Positions 41,505 to 51,222 of a stretch of 64,000 nt of DNA are shown here, piece after piece (the first letter of the stretch is position 1; each line of letters opens with the position of its first letter). Both the position numbers and the translations under genes were made by a program. This stretch comes from Sutterella sp. AM11-39 (GTDB lineage: Bacteria; Pseudomonadota; Gammaproteobacteria; Burkholderiales; Burkholderiaceae_F). The DNA lies in the NCBI RefSeq assembly GCF_003472385.1, contig NZ_QRLV01000009.1:1-64000 (forward strand), written 5' to 3'. Under the pieces are notes generated by a model that was not told the origin of the DNA, did no database searches, and saw nothing but the letters and a program-made list of their open reading frames with translations.

Positions 41505-42653
41505 ATGGCTGACCAGGATTATTACGAGGTACTGGGAGTCTCGCGCGACGCAAGCGACGACGAGATCAAAAAGGCGTATCGACGCCTGGCGATGAAGTAC
41601 CATCCCGATCGCAACAACGGCGACAAAGCGGCTGAGGAAAAGTTCAAGCAGGTGGGCGAGGCCTACTCGATTCTGAGCGATCCCCAGAAACGCGCGGCCT
41701 ACGACCGCTACGGCAAGGCCGGCGTCGATCCGAGCGCAGCCGGTGCGGGCGGATTCGGCGGTTTCGGCGGCTTCGGCCAGGGCCAGGGTGGTTTCGGCGA
41801 CTTCAGTGACATCTTCTCGGAAATCTTCGGGGGCGGTGCCGGCGGCGGTCGTCGCGGCGGACCTAAGGTGTTTCGCGGTGCCGACGTGAGCTATTCGCTC
41901 GAAATCACGCTTGAGCAGGCGGTGGCGGGTGCCAAGACCGACATCCGCGTGCCGGTTTGGGAAGAGTGCGAAACCTGTCACGGCTCCGGCTGCAAGTCGG
42001 GTACGTCGAAGAAGACCTGTCCGCATTGCGGCGGCAGCGGCATGATCAACATCAACCGCGGATTCCTGCAGGTGCAGCAGACCTGCCCGTACTGCCACGG
42101 AACGGGTGAAATCATTTCCGATCCGTGTCCGGACTGCCAGGGACGCGGCCGCAACCGTAAGACCAAGACGCTGGAAATCAATATTCCGGCGGGCATCAAC
42201 GACGGTCAGCGCATTCGCATCCAGGGTAAGGGCGAGCCCGGCCCCAACGGCGGTCCTTGCGGAGACCTCTTTGTGCAGGTGTTCATCAAGCAGCACGAAA
42301 TCTTCCAGCGCGACGGCGACGATCTGCACGCCGATTTGCCGCTGAGTTTTGCCACCGCTGCATTGGGCGGCGAAGTGAGTGTGCCGACGATGGGTACCGA
42401 AGCGCGCATCACGATTCCGGAAGGCACGCAAACGGGTAAGATCTTCCGCCTGCGCGGCAAGGGCGTGCCGCATTTGCACGGCGGCGGCAATGGGGACCTG
42501 TACGTGCACGCTTTTGTTGAGACGCCGGTCAATCTCACGAGCAAGCAAAAGAAGATGCTCAAGGAGTTTGACGAATCGATCAAGGAAGGAGGCACGAAGC
42601 ATTCGCCCCAGAGCACGAGCTTTTTGGACAAGATGAAGAAATTCTTCTCTTAA
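41505..42653 (+). CDS. dnaJ: Chaperone DnaJ (Hsp40)
   Basis: DnaJ, 382 residues. J domain with HPD at 33-35, a Gly/Phe-rich linker (~75-115), four CxxCxGxG zinc repeats ([32 protein letters not shown]), then the two substrate-binding beta domains. It stimulates the DnaK ATPase. The 139-bp gap after dnaK holds stacked GC-rich hairpins (CGGCGTCC/GGACGCCG at 41397-41421, then GGGCCG/CGGCCC) that may lower dnaJ expression relative to dnaK (inference). Confidence 0.97.
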   Translation: MADQDYYEVLGVSRDASDDEIKKAYRRLAMKYHPDRNNGDKAAEEKFKQVGEAYSILSDPQKRAAYDRYGKAGVDPSAAGAGGFGGFGGFGQGQGGFGDFSDIFSEIFGGGAGGGRRGGPKVFRGADVSYSLEITLEQAVAGAKTDIRVPVWEECETCHGSGCKSGTSKKTCPHCGGSGMININRGFLQVQQTCPYCHGTGEIISDPCPDCQGRGRNRKTKTLEINIPAGINDGQRIRIQGKGEPGPNGGPCGDLFVQVFIKQHEIFQRDGDDLHADLPLSFATAALGGEVSVPTMGTEARITIPEGTQTGKIFRLRGKGVPHLHGGGNGDLYVHAFVETPVNLTSKQKKMLKEFDESIKEGGTKHSPQSTSFLDKMKKFFS

Positions 42654-42728
42654 CGGACGCGGCTGCAGCGATTTTTCGCTACAGTGGAGTCAGATAAAAC
42701 CCCGAATACACAACAAGGAGATATTCCG

Positions 42729-43268
42729 ATGACCAATAAGTTTGCAGGCACCCAGACCGAAAAGAACCTCTGGGCTGCGTTTGCCGGCGAGTCTCAGGCT
42801 CGCAACAAGTACGACTATTTTGCCGGCGTTGCCCGCAAGGAAGGCTATCAGCAGATCGCCGAACTTTTTGACGAAACGGCTGCCAACGAACGCCAGCACG
42901 CCAAGATCTGGTTCAAGCACCTGCAGGGCATCGGCAACACGGCCGAAAACCTGAAGGCTGCCGCCAGCGGTGAAAACTACGAATGGACGGACATGTACGA
43001 AGGTTTTGCAAAGACGGCCGAGGCCGAAGGCTTTGCAGAACTCGCTGCGCAGTTCCGTGCTGTGGGCGCCATCGAAAAGGCTCACGAAGAACGCTTTCTG
43101 AAGCTGCTCAACAACGTTGAAATGAAGCAGGTCTTCGAAAAGAGCGAAGAAGTGATGTGGCAGTGCCGCGAATGCGGTCACCTTGTGATCGGCAAGAAGG
43201 CGCCTGAAATTTGCCCAGTTTGCGCACACCCGCAGAGCTTCCAGCAGATCCGCGCTGAAAATTATTGA
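42729..43268 (+). CDS. rbr: Rubrerythrin
   Basis: A 179-residue rubrerythrin: an N-terminal ferritin-like diiron domain ([42 protein letters not shown]) and a C-terminal rubredoxin-like iron site (CRECG and CPVCAHP). It reduces hydrogen peroxide in the cytoplasm of anaerobes and microaerophiles. ATG 42729 has AAGGAG 9 bases upstream; the upstream 15-codon extension is not supported. It is monocistronic with a terminator. Confidence 0.94.
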   Translation: MTNKFAGTQTEKNLWAAFAGESQARNKYDYFAGVARKEGYQQIAELFDETAANERQHAKIWFKHLQGIGNTAENLKAAASGENYEWTDMYEGFAKTAEAEGFAELAAQFRAVGAIEKAHEERFLKLLNNVEMKQVFEKSEEVMWQCRECGHLVIGKKAPEICPVCAHPQSFQQIRAENY

Positions 43269-43310
43269 TTGATGTCTGAGTCGCGATAAAGCGTATCAGC
43301 TCAATCCTAG

Positions 43311-43371
43311 GACCTCCGGTCACTGCGGCAGAGCTTCCATCTGTTGCGGGGACGGGAGGTCTTTTGTTGTT
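43311..43371 (+). terminator. Probable terminator after rubrerythrin
   Basis: GACCTCC (43311-43317) pairs with GGAGGTC (43355-43361) across a long 37-nt loop and is followed by TTTTGTTGTT. The long loop lowers confidence. Confidence 0.55.
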
Positions 43372-43712
43372 CAGGATTTTCAACGAGATTGACTACCAGG
43401 CGTATCCGGTGACCGAGAGAGATGCAATGCAGAGCTCTGCTACAGGTTCTCTTGATCGGTGCCGGGATTGAGGTTGTGGTAGATAAGCACACGGCTCTCG
43501 GGCGCAGCAATCTGGATGTCGAAAATGGTAACAGACGTTGGATTTTCGAATTTAAGTTTGCGAAAGATGAGGAAGAAGTCGGTGCGTTGCTCGAGCAAGC
43601 GGTTGAGCAAGTGCGCTCTCGACGTTACAGCGAGAGCGCAAGTGCTAAAGAACTGAATCGCATGGCGTTGGTGTTCGATGCCGCGCAGCGTCGGTTTGTT
43701 GCCTGGCAATGA
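43370..43712 (+). pseudogene. C-terminal remnant of a PD-(D/E)XK nuclease-domain protein (DUF1703 type)
   Basis: The sequence resembles the C terminus of AAA-ATPase-like/PD-(D/E)XK proteins: FNEIDYQAYPVTE in one frame, then QCRALLQVLLIGAG, HTALGRSNLDVE, and RRWIFEFKFAKDEEEV with the nuclease-like E-x-K. The N-terminal ATPase part is missing, and a frameshift lies in the GAGAGAG stretch near 43413-43421, joining the two frames. No ribosome binding site is seen. Its left edge abuts the rubrerythrin terminator. It is a decayed fragment; a short functional peptide is unlikely. Confidence 0.75.
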
Positions 43713-43730
43713 GTCTTACAACGCTGAGAC

Positions 43731-44474
43731 TTATTCGAACAAGCTCAGCAGATAGGGCAGCAGGAACGGAGCGGCAAACGCAGTGAAAAGACCTGTCAGC
43801 CCCATTGCCAGACCGGAGAATGCGCCCGTGTCGCGATTCATCTGAAAGGCTGTGGCGGTGCCGACGCCATGAGCGGCTAAGCCGATAGAAAAGCCGCGCA
43901 CGGCATCGTCCTTTTCCCTCAAAATTCCCAACAAGCCTCGCGCCATCAACGAACCCACAACACCCGTGATCACCACCAGGGCTGCTGTCAGAGCCGGAAT
44001 ACCGCCCAAGTGTTCGCTCACTGCCATGGCAATCGGGACGGTGACGCTCTTGGGAGCAAGGGAAATCATCGTCTCGGGAGAAGCGCCGAGGACACCGGCA
44101 ATCAGAACGGCAGAGACAATGGCGACCGTACCGCCTGCAATAAGACCGCAGGTGAGCGCCACCCACATTTTGGCCAAACGCAGACGTTGCTCATAGAGCG
44201 GAACAGCCAAGGCAACGGTGGCCGGCCCCAGCAGAAAGTTGATGTGCTGGCCGCCGTTGAGATAGGTCTTGTAGTCGGTACCGGTGAGTTCCAATGTCAC
44301 CACGAGAAGAACGATGGCAACGAGAAGCGGCGTGCAGATGGTCTTGTAGCCGCTTTTCTTGTATACCCACATGCCCAAGGCGTAAGCCAGAAGCGTCGCG
44401 CAAAGCCACAGTGCGGGATCGGCAAGAAGCTTCTCGGCTGTGAGAGTCAATTGAGAAAGAATCGAATCAAGCAC
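43731..44474 (-). CDS. lrgB: LrgB/CidB family membrane protein
   Basis: A 247-residue membrane protein of the LrgB family (YohK in E. coli). GTDYKTYLNGG, LGPATVALAVPLY and SIGLAAHGVGTATA are family motifs. LrgAB-type pairs have been linked to murein hydrolase control and, in plants and some bacteria, to pyruvate or glycolate export; the role here is open. It starts 8 bp before the lrgA stop, so the two are coupled. Confidence 0.88.
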   Translation of the reverse strand: MLDSILSQLTLTAEKLLADPALWLCATLLAYALGMWVYKKSGYKTICTPLLVAIVLLVVTLELTGTDYKTYLNGGQHINFLLGPATVALAVPLYEQRLRLAKMWVALTCGLIAGGTVAIVSAVLIAGVLGASPETMISLAPKSVTVPIAMAVSEHLGGIPALTAALVVITGVVGSLMARGLLGILREKDDAVRGFSIGLAAHGVGTATAFQMNRDTGAFSGLAMGLTGLFTAFAAPFLLPYLLSLFE

Positions 44475-44838
44475 GACGCTTCTCCTTTTTGCTCGAGCCT
44501 TGCAGAAGTCGAGCCACCCAGCGCGTTACCAGGACGGTCGTGGCCATAGCGAGGATGGACGAACCGATGATGGAGGCCGTAATCGGCAGCCATTCGGCCT
44601 GAAGGCGGTCAAAGTGCTCGATGATGCCGACGCCGGCGGGCACGAAGAGGAGGGCAAAGTGAGCAAGCAAAACGTTGACGACGGGCAGCGTTTTTTCCAG
44701 AAGGCCGTTGACGGTCATCAAGGCGAAAAGAAAAAGCACCATGCCCATCACGGGCCCGGGAACGGGCAGTCCGAAGAGCGTCACAAGTAAAAGCCCTGCC
44801 AGCTGAAAAGACAGCAGCAGGGCAATTGTCAGAATCAT
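44467..44838 (-). CDS. lrgA: LrgA/CidA family holin-like protein
   Basis: A 123-residue protein with four hydrophobic segments. FGLPVPGPVMGMVL and FVPAGVGIIEH are family signatures, and the C terminus is Lys/Arg-rich. It precedes and overlaps lrgB. The partner role is by analogy with LrgAB/CidAB. Confidence 0.87.
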   Translation of the reverse strand: MILTIALLLSFQLAGLLLVTLFGLPVPGPVMGMVLFLFALMTVNGLLEKTLPVVNVLLAHFALLFVPAGVGIIEHFDRLQAEWLPITASIIGSSILAMATTVLVTRWVARLLQGSSKKEKRRA

Positions 44839-44875
44839 TTGGTATCAGTCCTGCAAACCGAGAAAGTTCGCAATA

Positions 44876-46573
44876 CTAATCCGTTTCTTTCATGTCGCGC
44901 AGGTTGCGGCGAAGAATTTTTCCGACGGCAGTCTTCGGAAGAGCCTTCACGAAGACAATCGTGCGCGGGCACTTGTAGCCGGTGAGGCGCGCGCGGCAGT
45001 ATTTGACGACGTCGTCGCGGGTGAGCGCCGGATCCTTCTTGACGATCACGGCCTTGACCATTTCGCCCACGCGCGGATTGTTGACGCCCACGACGCCGCA
45101 TTCGAGCACGCCGGGCATGGAGGCGATCACGCTTTCGATTTCATTGGGATAGACGTTAAGGCCGTTCACAATGATCAGGTCCTTCTTGCGGTCCGTGATC
45201 GTGATCGTGCCGCGTTCATCCATAAAGCCCACGTCGCCGGTTCTGAGCCAGCCGTCGATGAGGACGTTGGCGGTCTCTTCGGGCTTTTCCCAGTAGCCTG
45301 CCATCACCTGCGGGCCCTTGACGCAGATTTCGCCCGTGTGTTCGGCGACCTTTTCCGGGTCAGAACACACGCCGAGATCGACGAACTGTTCGCCGCGAAT
45401 GGAAACGAGCGTGGAGGGCAGGGGGTAGCCCACCGAGCCGTCCCAGGGAGCGTCGGGCAGGTTGCCGCACACGCCGGGACTGGTTTCCGTGAGGCCGTAG
45501 GCTTCAAGGATGTGGCAGCCGGTGGCGTTGTACCACTTCTCGGCAACAGTACGTTGCACCTGAGCGCCGCCGCCCACGGTCATTTTGAGGCGCGTGAACT
45601 TGTGGTTCTTGAATTCCTTGTTGTTGACAAGCGCATTAAAGAGCGTGTTGACGCCGGGGATGATCGAGAAGTCCCACTTCTTGATGAGTTCCACCAGGCC
45701 CGGAATGTCGCGCGGATTGGGCACCATCACCTGGGTGGCGGCAAACTTCGAGAAGCACAGCGTCGCGGTGAAACTGAAGATGTGATAGAGCGGCAAAGCG
45801 GTCATGGCCACTTCTTTGCCCATTTCAAAGGTCTGACTGATCCAGGTGCCGGTCTGCTCGACGTTGGCAAGCACGTTGCGGTGCGTGAGCATGGCACCTT
45901 TGGCCACGCCTGTGGTGCCGCCGGTGTATTGCAACAGCGCAACATCGGTGTTTTTGAGTTCGAACGGCTTAAAGCCCTTGGAATGACCGATCGAAAGCGC
46001 CTTGCGGAAATTGACGTGACCGGGAAGGTTGAATTCCGGCACCATCTTCTTGACGTAACGCACGACAAAATCGGCGGCGGTGCGCTTGAGCCAGGGCAAC
46101 ATGTCGCCAACCTTGGTGGTCACGATGTGTTTGACGGGCGTTTCCGAGAGCGTGTTTTGCAGCGTCTTGGCGAAGTTTTCAATGATGACGATGGCCTTGG
46201 CGCCGCTGTCGGCAAGCTGGTGCCCGAGTTCGTGCGAGGTGTAGAGCGGATTGACGTTGACGGCAATCATGCCCGCGCGCAGGATGCCCAACAGCGTGAT
46301 GATGTACTGCTGCAGGTTGGGCATCATGATGGCGACGCGATCGCCAGGTTTCATGCCGGGAAGCGACTGCAGGTAGCCCGCAAAGTCCTTCGAGAGATCG
46401 CAGATTTCCCGGTATGTGAGCACTTTGTCCATGCAGATGAAGGCGGGGTGATCGCCGTAGGTTTCGGCAACCGTGTCGAAAAGTGCCGGAATGGAGGCGA
46501 AACGATCGGGATTGATTTCGGCCGGAAAGCCTTCGGGATAGTGCTTGAGCCAGGGAAGAGAAGTCTCGGACAT
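44876..46573 (-). CDS. fadD: Long-chain fatty acid-CoA ligase
   Basis: A 565-residue adenylate-forming enzyme that activates fatty acids to acyl-CoA. YTGGTTGVAKGAML is the P-loop motif (A3), AYGLTETSPGVC and DGWLRTGDVGFMDERG the A5/A7 motifs, and KDLIIVNGLNVYPNEIE the FadD signature; PKTAVGKILRR near the C terminus carries the adenylation Lys. ATG 46573 (MSETSLPWLKHYP) matches the family start; the upstream frame adds an Arg/Cys-rich stretch. Acyl chain length preference cannot be read. Confidence 0.92.
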   Translation of the reverse strand: MSETSLPWLKHYPEGFPAEINPDRFASIPALFDTVAETYGDHPAFICMDKVLTYREICDLSKDFAGYLQSLPGMKPGDRVAIMMPNLQQYIITLLGILRAGMIAVNVNPLYTSHELGHQLADSGAKAIVIIENFAKTLQNTLSETPVKHIVTTKVGDMLPWLKRTAADFVVRYVKKMVPEFNLPGHVNFRKALSIGHSKGFKPFELKNTDVALLQYTGGTTGVAKGAMLTHRNVLANVEQTGTWISQTFEMGKEVAMTALPLYHIFSFTATLCFSKFAATQVMVPNPRDIPGLVELIKKWDFSIIPGVNTLFNALVNNKEFKNHKFTRLKMTVGGGAQVQRTVAEKWYNATGCHILEAYGLTETSPGVCGNLPDAPWDGSVGYPLPSTLVSIRGEQFVDLGVCSDPEKVAEHTGEICVKGPQVMAGYWEKPEETANVLIDGWLRTGDVGFMDERGTITITDRKKDLIIVNGLNVYPNEIESVIASMPGVLECGVVGVNNPRVGEMVKAVIVKKDPALTRDDVVKYCRARLTGYKCPRTIVFVKALPKTAVGKILRRNLRDMKETD

Positions 46574-46699
46574 GGATGAGTGATCCTTCGTTTTCACGTT
46601 GCGTCGCGGCATGACGCTGCAACGGCAACGCCTAAATTTTTCTGTGTCAATCGGTTGGCGGCACTCCGACTGTTGCAATCAAAGCGCAGCGTCAAACGG

Positions 46700-47269
46700 T
46701 CAGCGTCGGGGCGAACGGCGAGCCTGCAGTTTGTCAAGCTGCAGGCAGTGGCGCGCGTAGGCTCTGACATCGTTGTAGTCGGTGTAGTCGATTGCGACGC
46801 TCGAATCCGTGGGACCGTCGGTGATCTTCATGATGATGCGGATCATCATGCGCTCGAAGAAGTTCCAGTTTGGGTAGTCCACCTTGCCGGCAAAGCACTT
46901 CAGGTCGCGGGGCTTCCAGGCGCTGCGCTTGACGAACTTCTGCAGGTAACGGTTGCCTTCGGGCGTTGCCTTTTCAGGCGAACGGGCGACGACCGTCACG
47001 TTGAAGAAGCTGTTGGGACGCGACTCGATTTCGTTTTTGTACATCGAGCAGAATTCCCAGACGATCTTGTTGTAGACGCCGTACACGATGGGAGAACCCA
47101 CGATCACGATGTCGTATTTCGCCCAATCCACACCCTCGCGGACGCCCTCCATCATGTCCACCATGTCGCACCCATGCCCCTCGGCAACGATCGTTTCCAT
47201 GATGGTGCGTGCGATGCGGGCCGTATGACCGGCGTGACTGTAGTAAGCGACGAGAACGTGATGAGACAT
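46700..47269 (-). CDS. hemG: Menaquinone-dependent protoporphyrinogen IX dehydrogenase (flavodoxin type)
   Basis: A 189-residue flavodoxin-fold protein. It follows E. coli HemG: an N-terminal FMN loop (YYSHAGHTARIA), IVGSPIVYG, VVARSPEKATPEGNRYLQKF (conserved RKPEKRTP-type loop), then ERMMIRIIMKITDGPTD and YTDYNDVRAYAR. HemG oxidises protoporphyrinogen IX using the quinone pool, suited to anaerobic growth, and feeds HemH, also in this window. A basic C-terminal tail is seen. Confidence 0.88.
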   Translation of the reverse strand: MSHHVLVAYYSHAGHTARIARTIMETIVAEGHGCDMVDMMEGVREGVDWAKYDIVIVGSPIVYGVYNKIVWEFCSMYKNEIESRPNSFFNVTVVARSPEKATPEGNRYLQKFVKRSAWKPRDLKCFAGKVDYPNWNFFERMMIRIIMKITDGPTDSSVAIDYTDYNDVRAYARHCLQLDKLQARRSPRR

Positions 47270-47734
47270 TGCGATTCCAACTGAGTCTGCGGGAAAGGCG
47301 AGTCAAACCGACTCAACCTTTCAATTTAATTTGAATCCCCGGCAAAAGGGATAGGGTGAAAAATCGGTACAAACCCGATTGATACGCCCGAATTTTAACG
47401 ACCGCATGCACAAAATTGGACAAAATCCGCGGCAGACGGCCTTATACGGCAATTTTCGCCGATTGAGGTTGTCTGAAGCTGAAAACCAAGAAAGTGTGTG
47501 TTGGGTGATGAAAAAATTCTCAGCAGGATTGTTTACAGGCGACGGCGTATAAAATTCCCGCAAAAAATCTTGGAAAAACAGCGGTTCGCCGACTAAAATG
47601 GCGCCTTCGCTGCGTGGTTGCCCAAAAAGGCCGGAGAGAATTTTCGGCGTCAACATTGCAACCGCCCTCAAACAACAACCAAACCGCAGTGCGGCACCTC
47701 ATTTTTTAGCGTTTCGCCGCGCGCTACAGGATTT
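47270..47734. promoter_or_regulatory. Intergenic region with infA promoter
   Basis: No gene is seen in 465 bp. TTGGAA (47570-47575), an 18-bp spacer and TAAAAT (47594-47599) form a likely infA promoter; a second TATAAA/TAAAAT-like site is at about 47548-47555. The left half near hemG shows nothing clear. Confidence 0.5.
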
Positions 47735-48004
47735 ATGGCAAAAGAAGATCTAATTGAAATGTCGGGCCAGGTGCTCGAAGTTCTCCCCGACGCCCGTTAT
47801 CGCGTCAAGCTTGAAAACGGTCACGAACTCATCGCCTACACCAACGGCAAGATGCGCAAGCACCACATCCGAATTCTCGCCGGCGACAAGGTTTCGCTCG
47901 AGCTCTCACCTTATGACCTCACCAAGGGCCGCATCACCTTCCGCCACATCGAAGGTCGTCCCTCTGCGGCTCCGGCTGCCGGCAGCCAGACGCGTCGCCG
48001 TTAA
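47735..48004 (+). CDS. infA: Translation initiation factor IF-1
   Basis: IF-1, 89 residues, an S1/OB-fold protein that binds the 30S A site. [31 protein letters not shown] and [13 protein letters not shown] are the family core. It is longer than E. coli IF-1 (72) by a Pro/Ala/Gly/Arg tail, typical of the second infA copy in betaproteobacteria. ATG 47735 has AGGA 5 bases upstream. Confidence 0.94.
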   Translation: MAKEDLIEMSGQVLEVLPDARYRVKLENGHELIAYTNGKMRKHHIRILAGDKVSLELSPYDLTKGRITFRHIEGRPSAAPAAGSQTRRR

Positions 48005-48022
48005 TTCTTTCTGCCGACGGTC

Positions 48023-48319
48023 ATGCAGCACTTTGTTCTGACGTACCGTTACGTTGATGACTATATGGCTCGGCGCGATGCTTTTCGTGCCGAGCATCTC
48101 GCGCGCCTGCAAAAGGCAGTAGACGACGGCCTTGTTCTGGCAGCAGGCGTTTTGCCCGAGAGTCTCTCGGCCCTGATCGTGTGCCGTGCGAACTCGGCCG
48201 ATGAGTTGCGCGCGTTTGCCAAAGACGATCCCTACTATCACGCCGGGTTGATCGCTTCTTTTGAAGTTGAGCCCTGGACGGTGGCCGTGGGGGTGCCGCA
48301 GATCCTCAAAGCGCAATGA
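48023..48319 (+). CDS. YciI-like protein
   Basis: A 98-residue YciI/YCII-family protein (dimeric ferredoxin-like alpha+beta barrel). DYMARRDAFRAEHLARL and FAKDDPYYHAGLI are the family pattern, including the His/Asp pair of the putative active site. Function unknown. It starts 18 bp after infA and overlaps xseA by four bases (ATGA). Confidence 0.85.
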   Translation: MQHFVLTYRYVDDYMARRDAFRAEHLARLQKAVDDGLVLAAGVLPESLSALIVCRANSADELRAFAKDDPYYHAGLIASFEVEPWTVAVGVPQILKAQ

Positions 48320-49734
48320 CCCAAGACGAGGACGGTGCTTTCGCATTGCCGCCGGCCGTCGGCGTCTCTTGCATTCTGCGCCGCATCAAGGGCGGGCTCA
48401 ATCGTCTGGGGCTGATTCGTATCGAAGGCGAAATCCATTCGATCAAGCCCTATCCGTCCGGACACGTCTATCTCGATCTCAAGGACAACGAGGACGACGC
48501 GATTTTGCACTGCGTGGTCTGGCGTCGCAACGCCTATCGACTGAAACGATTGCCCGAGCAGGGCGAAGCTGTGGTGCTCACCGGTACGCTCGACGTCTTT
48601 GAGGTGCGAGGACAGTTGCAATTCAACGTCGTTGCCGTACAGGCCGCCGGCGACGGCGCTCTGTTTGCCAAATTCGAGGCTCTCAAGCGAAAGCTTCTGG
48701 CCGAAGGCCTTTTTGACGCAACGCTTAAAAAGGAACTGCCGCGCTATCCGCAGTCCGTGGGGGTGATCACAAGCACCGAAACGGCCGCGCTTCAGGACGT
48801 TATGAAGACGCGTGCGAGCTTGGCTCCGTGGGTGCCCTTCGTGATTTATCACGCAGGCGTTCAAGGCGAAGCTTCGGAAGGCGAAATCCTTGCTGCGCTC
48901 AAAAAAGCTCGCGAAAGAAACGAAGTTGACGTTTTGCTTCTTGTACGCGGGGGCGGCTCTTTGGCGGACCTCTGGAGCTTTAACTCCGAAGCGCTGGCCC
49001 GAGAACTGCGGGCAATGCCGATGCCGGTTGTGACGGGCATCGGGCACGAAACCGATTTTACGATTGCCGATATGGCTGCCGACGTGAGAGCGCCGACGCC
49101 GACTGCCGCCTGTTCTCTTGTGTTGCAGCACTGGTCGGCGGCGCCTCAGTGGCTTTCGACACTCGAAACGCGTCTGGCGACAGTGATGCAGGCGAACCTG
49201 CGCCTGAGTCGATCGCAGTTGACTCAAGCCGTTCGTTTGCAGTCGGCCATGCAAAACGTTGTGCTGAGGCTGCGGGCCAGGGTGCCTGCTCAGCGGGAAT
49301 TGCGACAGATCTTCGAACGGTATCTTGACGCGCTGACCGAGCGACTTGATCGAAACGCGATGACGCTTGCTGCCGAACGGCGTGTGTGTCTGCAGGCTGC
49401 TGCATCCAAGACGGCGCTTGCGCAAATGAATCTTTTGCGTGTTCGCCCGGCCTTTGACAAAGCGCGAGCCGAAACGGCGCATCTCGAAAAAAGCCTTCGG
49501 CAGGCGGTGTCTCTTCGCATTGAGGCCAAACGAGCGGAACTTGAGCGGCTTTCCGCGTCTCTGTCGGCTTTGGATATCACCAAGACGTTGGCCCGCGGCT
49601 TTTCTCTTACAACCGACAGTCAGGGTCGTCCGGTGCGCGATGCGGAACAGCTCGCCGAAGGCGAAACGGTATCCATCCTGTTTGAGAAGGGCTCTGCGCG
49701 AGCCCGGGTCATTGAGCGCAAACCGAGAAGCTAA
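48316..49734 (+). CDS. xseA: Exodeoxyribonuclease VII large subunit
   Basis: XseA, 472 residues. An N-terminal OB domain (IEGEIHSIKPYPSGHVYLDLKD) is followed by the catalytic core with VGVITSTETAALQDV, RGGGSLADLW and GIGHETDFTIADMAAD, then coiled-coil segments (~270-410) and the C-terminal LARGFSLTT motif. It degrades single-stranded DNA with XseB, which is not adjacent here. It is translationally coupled to the YciI gene. Confidence 0.94.
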   Translation: MTQDEDGAFALPPAVGVSCILRRIKGGLNRLGLIRIEGEIHSIKPYPSGHVYLDLKDNEDDAILHCVVWRRNAYRLKRLPEQGEAVVLTGTLDVFEVRGQLQFNVVAVQAAGDGALFAKFEALKRKLLAEGLFDATLKKELPRYPQSVGVITSTETAALQDVMKTRASLAPWVPFVIYHAGVQGEASEGEILAALKKARERNEVDVLLLVRGGGSLADLWSFNSEALARELRAMPMPVVTGIGHETDFTIADMAADVRAPTPTAACSLVLQHWSAAPQWLSTLETRLATVMQANLRLSRSQLTQAVRLQSAMQNVVLRLRARVPAQRELRQIFERYLDALTERLDRNAMTLAAERRVCLQAAASKTALAQMNLLRVRPAFDKARAETAHLEKSLRQAVSLRIEAKRAELERLSASLSALDITKTLARGFSLTTDSQGRPVRDAEQLAEGETVSILFEKGSARARVIERKPRS

Positions 49735-49957
49735 AGAAAATTTCCTTTAAAAAGAAAGGAATTTGCGTTTGCCGGGTTTTGTCTCACGGATTCCCGATGA
49801 TTTCGGTCTATTATCTAAGGGTGACAAAGGACGTTTCGTGAGACAGCAATGGATCGTGTCCGATTCGGCCTGCTTCCCACAAGAAGGCAATCTTGGAGCT
49901 CACGCGTCCTGCAAGCAGAGAAATCCGATCGATAACCGATTCTCGAGGAGAAGTCCA

Positions 49958-50614
49958 ATGAGCCAGTTCGTTTTGCCCAAGCTTGATTATGAAATGGACG
50001 CCCTTGCACCGGCCATCAGCAAGGAAACGCTGGAATACCACTACGGCAAGCATCATCAGACCTACATCACCAATCTCAACAACCTCATCAAAGGCACGAT
50101 GTACGAAGCCGAATCCCTGCGTGAAATCATCAAGACAAGCCAGGGCCCGATCTTCAATAACGCTGCGCAGAGCTACAACCACGCCTTCTATTGGAAGTGC
50201 CTGAGCCCCAACGGCGGCGGCGAACCGACCGGCGCATTGATGGACGCCATCGTCAAGCAGTGGGGTTCTTACGAAGGCTTCGTTGCAGACTTCTCGGCCA
50301 AGGCGGCCAACAACTTCGGCTCCGGCTGGACGTGGCTCGTCAAGCGCTTGGACGGCCAGCTTGAAATCTATTCGACCTCCAACGCCGGTACGCCTCTGAC
50401 GGAACATCTCAAGCCCCTGATGGTCATCGACGTTTGGGAACACGCCTACTACATCGATTACCGCAACGCCCGTGCGGCCTACATCCAGGCCTTCTTTGAC
50501 AAGCTCGTCAATTGGGACTTCGTGCAGCGTCGCTTTAACGGTGAACCGTGCGACTGCGACTGCCGCGGTGAAGAAGGCGGTTGCTGCTGCGGAGCCTGCG
50601 GCTGCGGCGCTTAA
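49958..50614 (+). CDS. sodB: Iron-type superoxide dismutase with Cys-rich C-terminal tail
   Basis: A 218-residue Fe/Mn superoxide dismutase. Metal ligands are His28, His75, Asp158 and His162; Gln71 in [11 protein letters not shown] indicates the iron form. The catalytic domain ends near residue 193 as expected ([21 protein letters not shown]). It then carries an extra ~25-residue tail with eight Cys (198, 200, 202, 209, 210, 211, 214, 216), which is unusual and may bind metal. ATG 49958 has GAGGAG 7 bases upstream. The site overlaps a 7-nt match to the sRNA candidate. Confidence 0.95.
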   Translation: MSQFVLPKLDYEMDALAPAISKETLEYHYGKHHQTYITNLNNLIKGTMYEAESLREIIKTSQGPIFNNAAQSYNHAFYWKCLSPNGGGEPTGALMDAIVKQWGSYEGFVADFSAKAANNFGSGWTWLVKRLDGQLEIYSTSNAGTPLTEHLKPLMVIDVWEHAYYIDYRNARAAYIQAFFDKLVNWDFVQRRFNGEPCDCDCRGEEGGCCCGACGCGA

Positions 50615-50684
50615 AAAAACTCGAAACCGGCGCGTGCATTTCAAACGATTTGATGCGCGCGTCGCTTTTGGTTGATAGGAAAAG

Positions 50685-50724
50685 AAAGAAGCAGTTCGAT
50701 TCGGTTCGTACTGCTTCTTTTGTT
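50685..50724. terminator. Bidirectional terminator between sodB and DUF192 gene
   Basis: AAAGAAGCAGT (50685-50695) pairs perfectly with ACTGCTTCTTT (50710-50720), with T-rich tails on both strands. A weaker GC-rich hairpin closer to sodB (about 50629-50663) may also act. Confidence 0.85.
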
Positions 50725-50760
50725 GCCGAAGAAGATTTGCCGGTGAACGCGGACCGGTAA

Positions 50761-51222
50761 TTATTCCGCCGTCGACTCCGTGCGCTTGCAATAGCGAGCG
50801 TCGGCAAGCGCCGGAATGACGGTTCCCGCTCTGACGTTGTTGCGGGCAAACCAGCCGGCGTGCATCTCGATGACGCGGGAGGCGGCCACGCGTGAGTGGT
50901 GCAGTTCAAGCGAACCCTTTTGCATCGAGACGATTTGAGTGATGCGACCGCACGCATCGATAAAGGCTGCATCGAGGTCGATGAGCGTGTTTTTCATCCA
51001 CATGGCGATGGGGCGCGGAGCGGCAAAAACAAAGAGCATGCCGTGATCGGCCGGCATATAGGTGCGGTTCATGAGCCCCGTTCGGTGCTCGACCGAGGTG
51101 CGTGCAACTTCAAGTTCGACGATTTTGTCGCCGATTTTGACGGCCAGTGTTTCGTCGAGCGACTGTGCCGCAAGCGCACAACTGATGAGCGAGAACGTCA
51201 GACCGAGAAGAAAACGCGACAT
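50761..51222 (-). CDS. DUF192 family exported protein
   Basis: A 153-residue protein with a signal peptide (MSRFLLGLTFSLISCALAA) and a DUF192 domain: EVARTSVEHRTGLMNR, GMLFVF, MWMKNTLIDLDAAFID. Function unknown. ATG 51222 is chosen for the signal peptide; the upstream frame is not protein-like. An AATATA-TCG-TATATT palindrome lies at 51258-51272, upstream of this gene and of csp. Confidence 0.85.
   Translation of the reverse strand: MSRFLLGLTFSLISCALAAQSLDETLAVKIGDKIVELEVARTSVEHRTGLMNRTYMPADHGMLFVFAAPRPIAMWMKNTLIDLDAAFIDACGRITQIVSMQKGSLELHHSRVAASRVIEMHAGWFARNNVRAGTVIPALADARYCKRTESTAE

Noticed and set aside
47321..47671. Minus-strand 116-codon frame upstream of infA
   Set aside because: No motif or ribosome binding site; it overlaps the infA promoter region.
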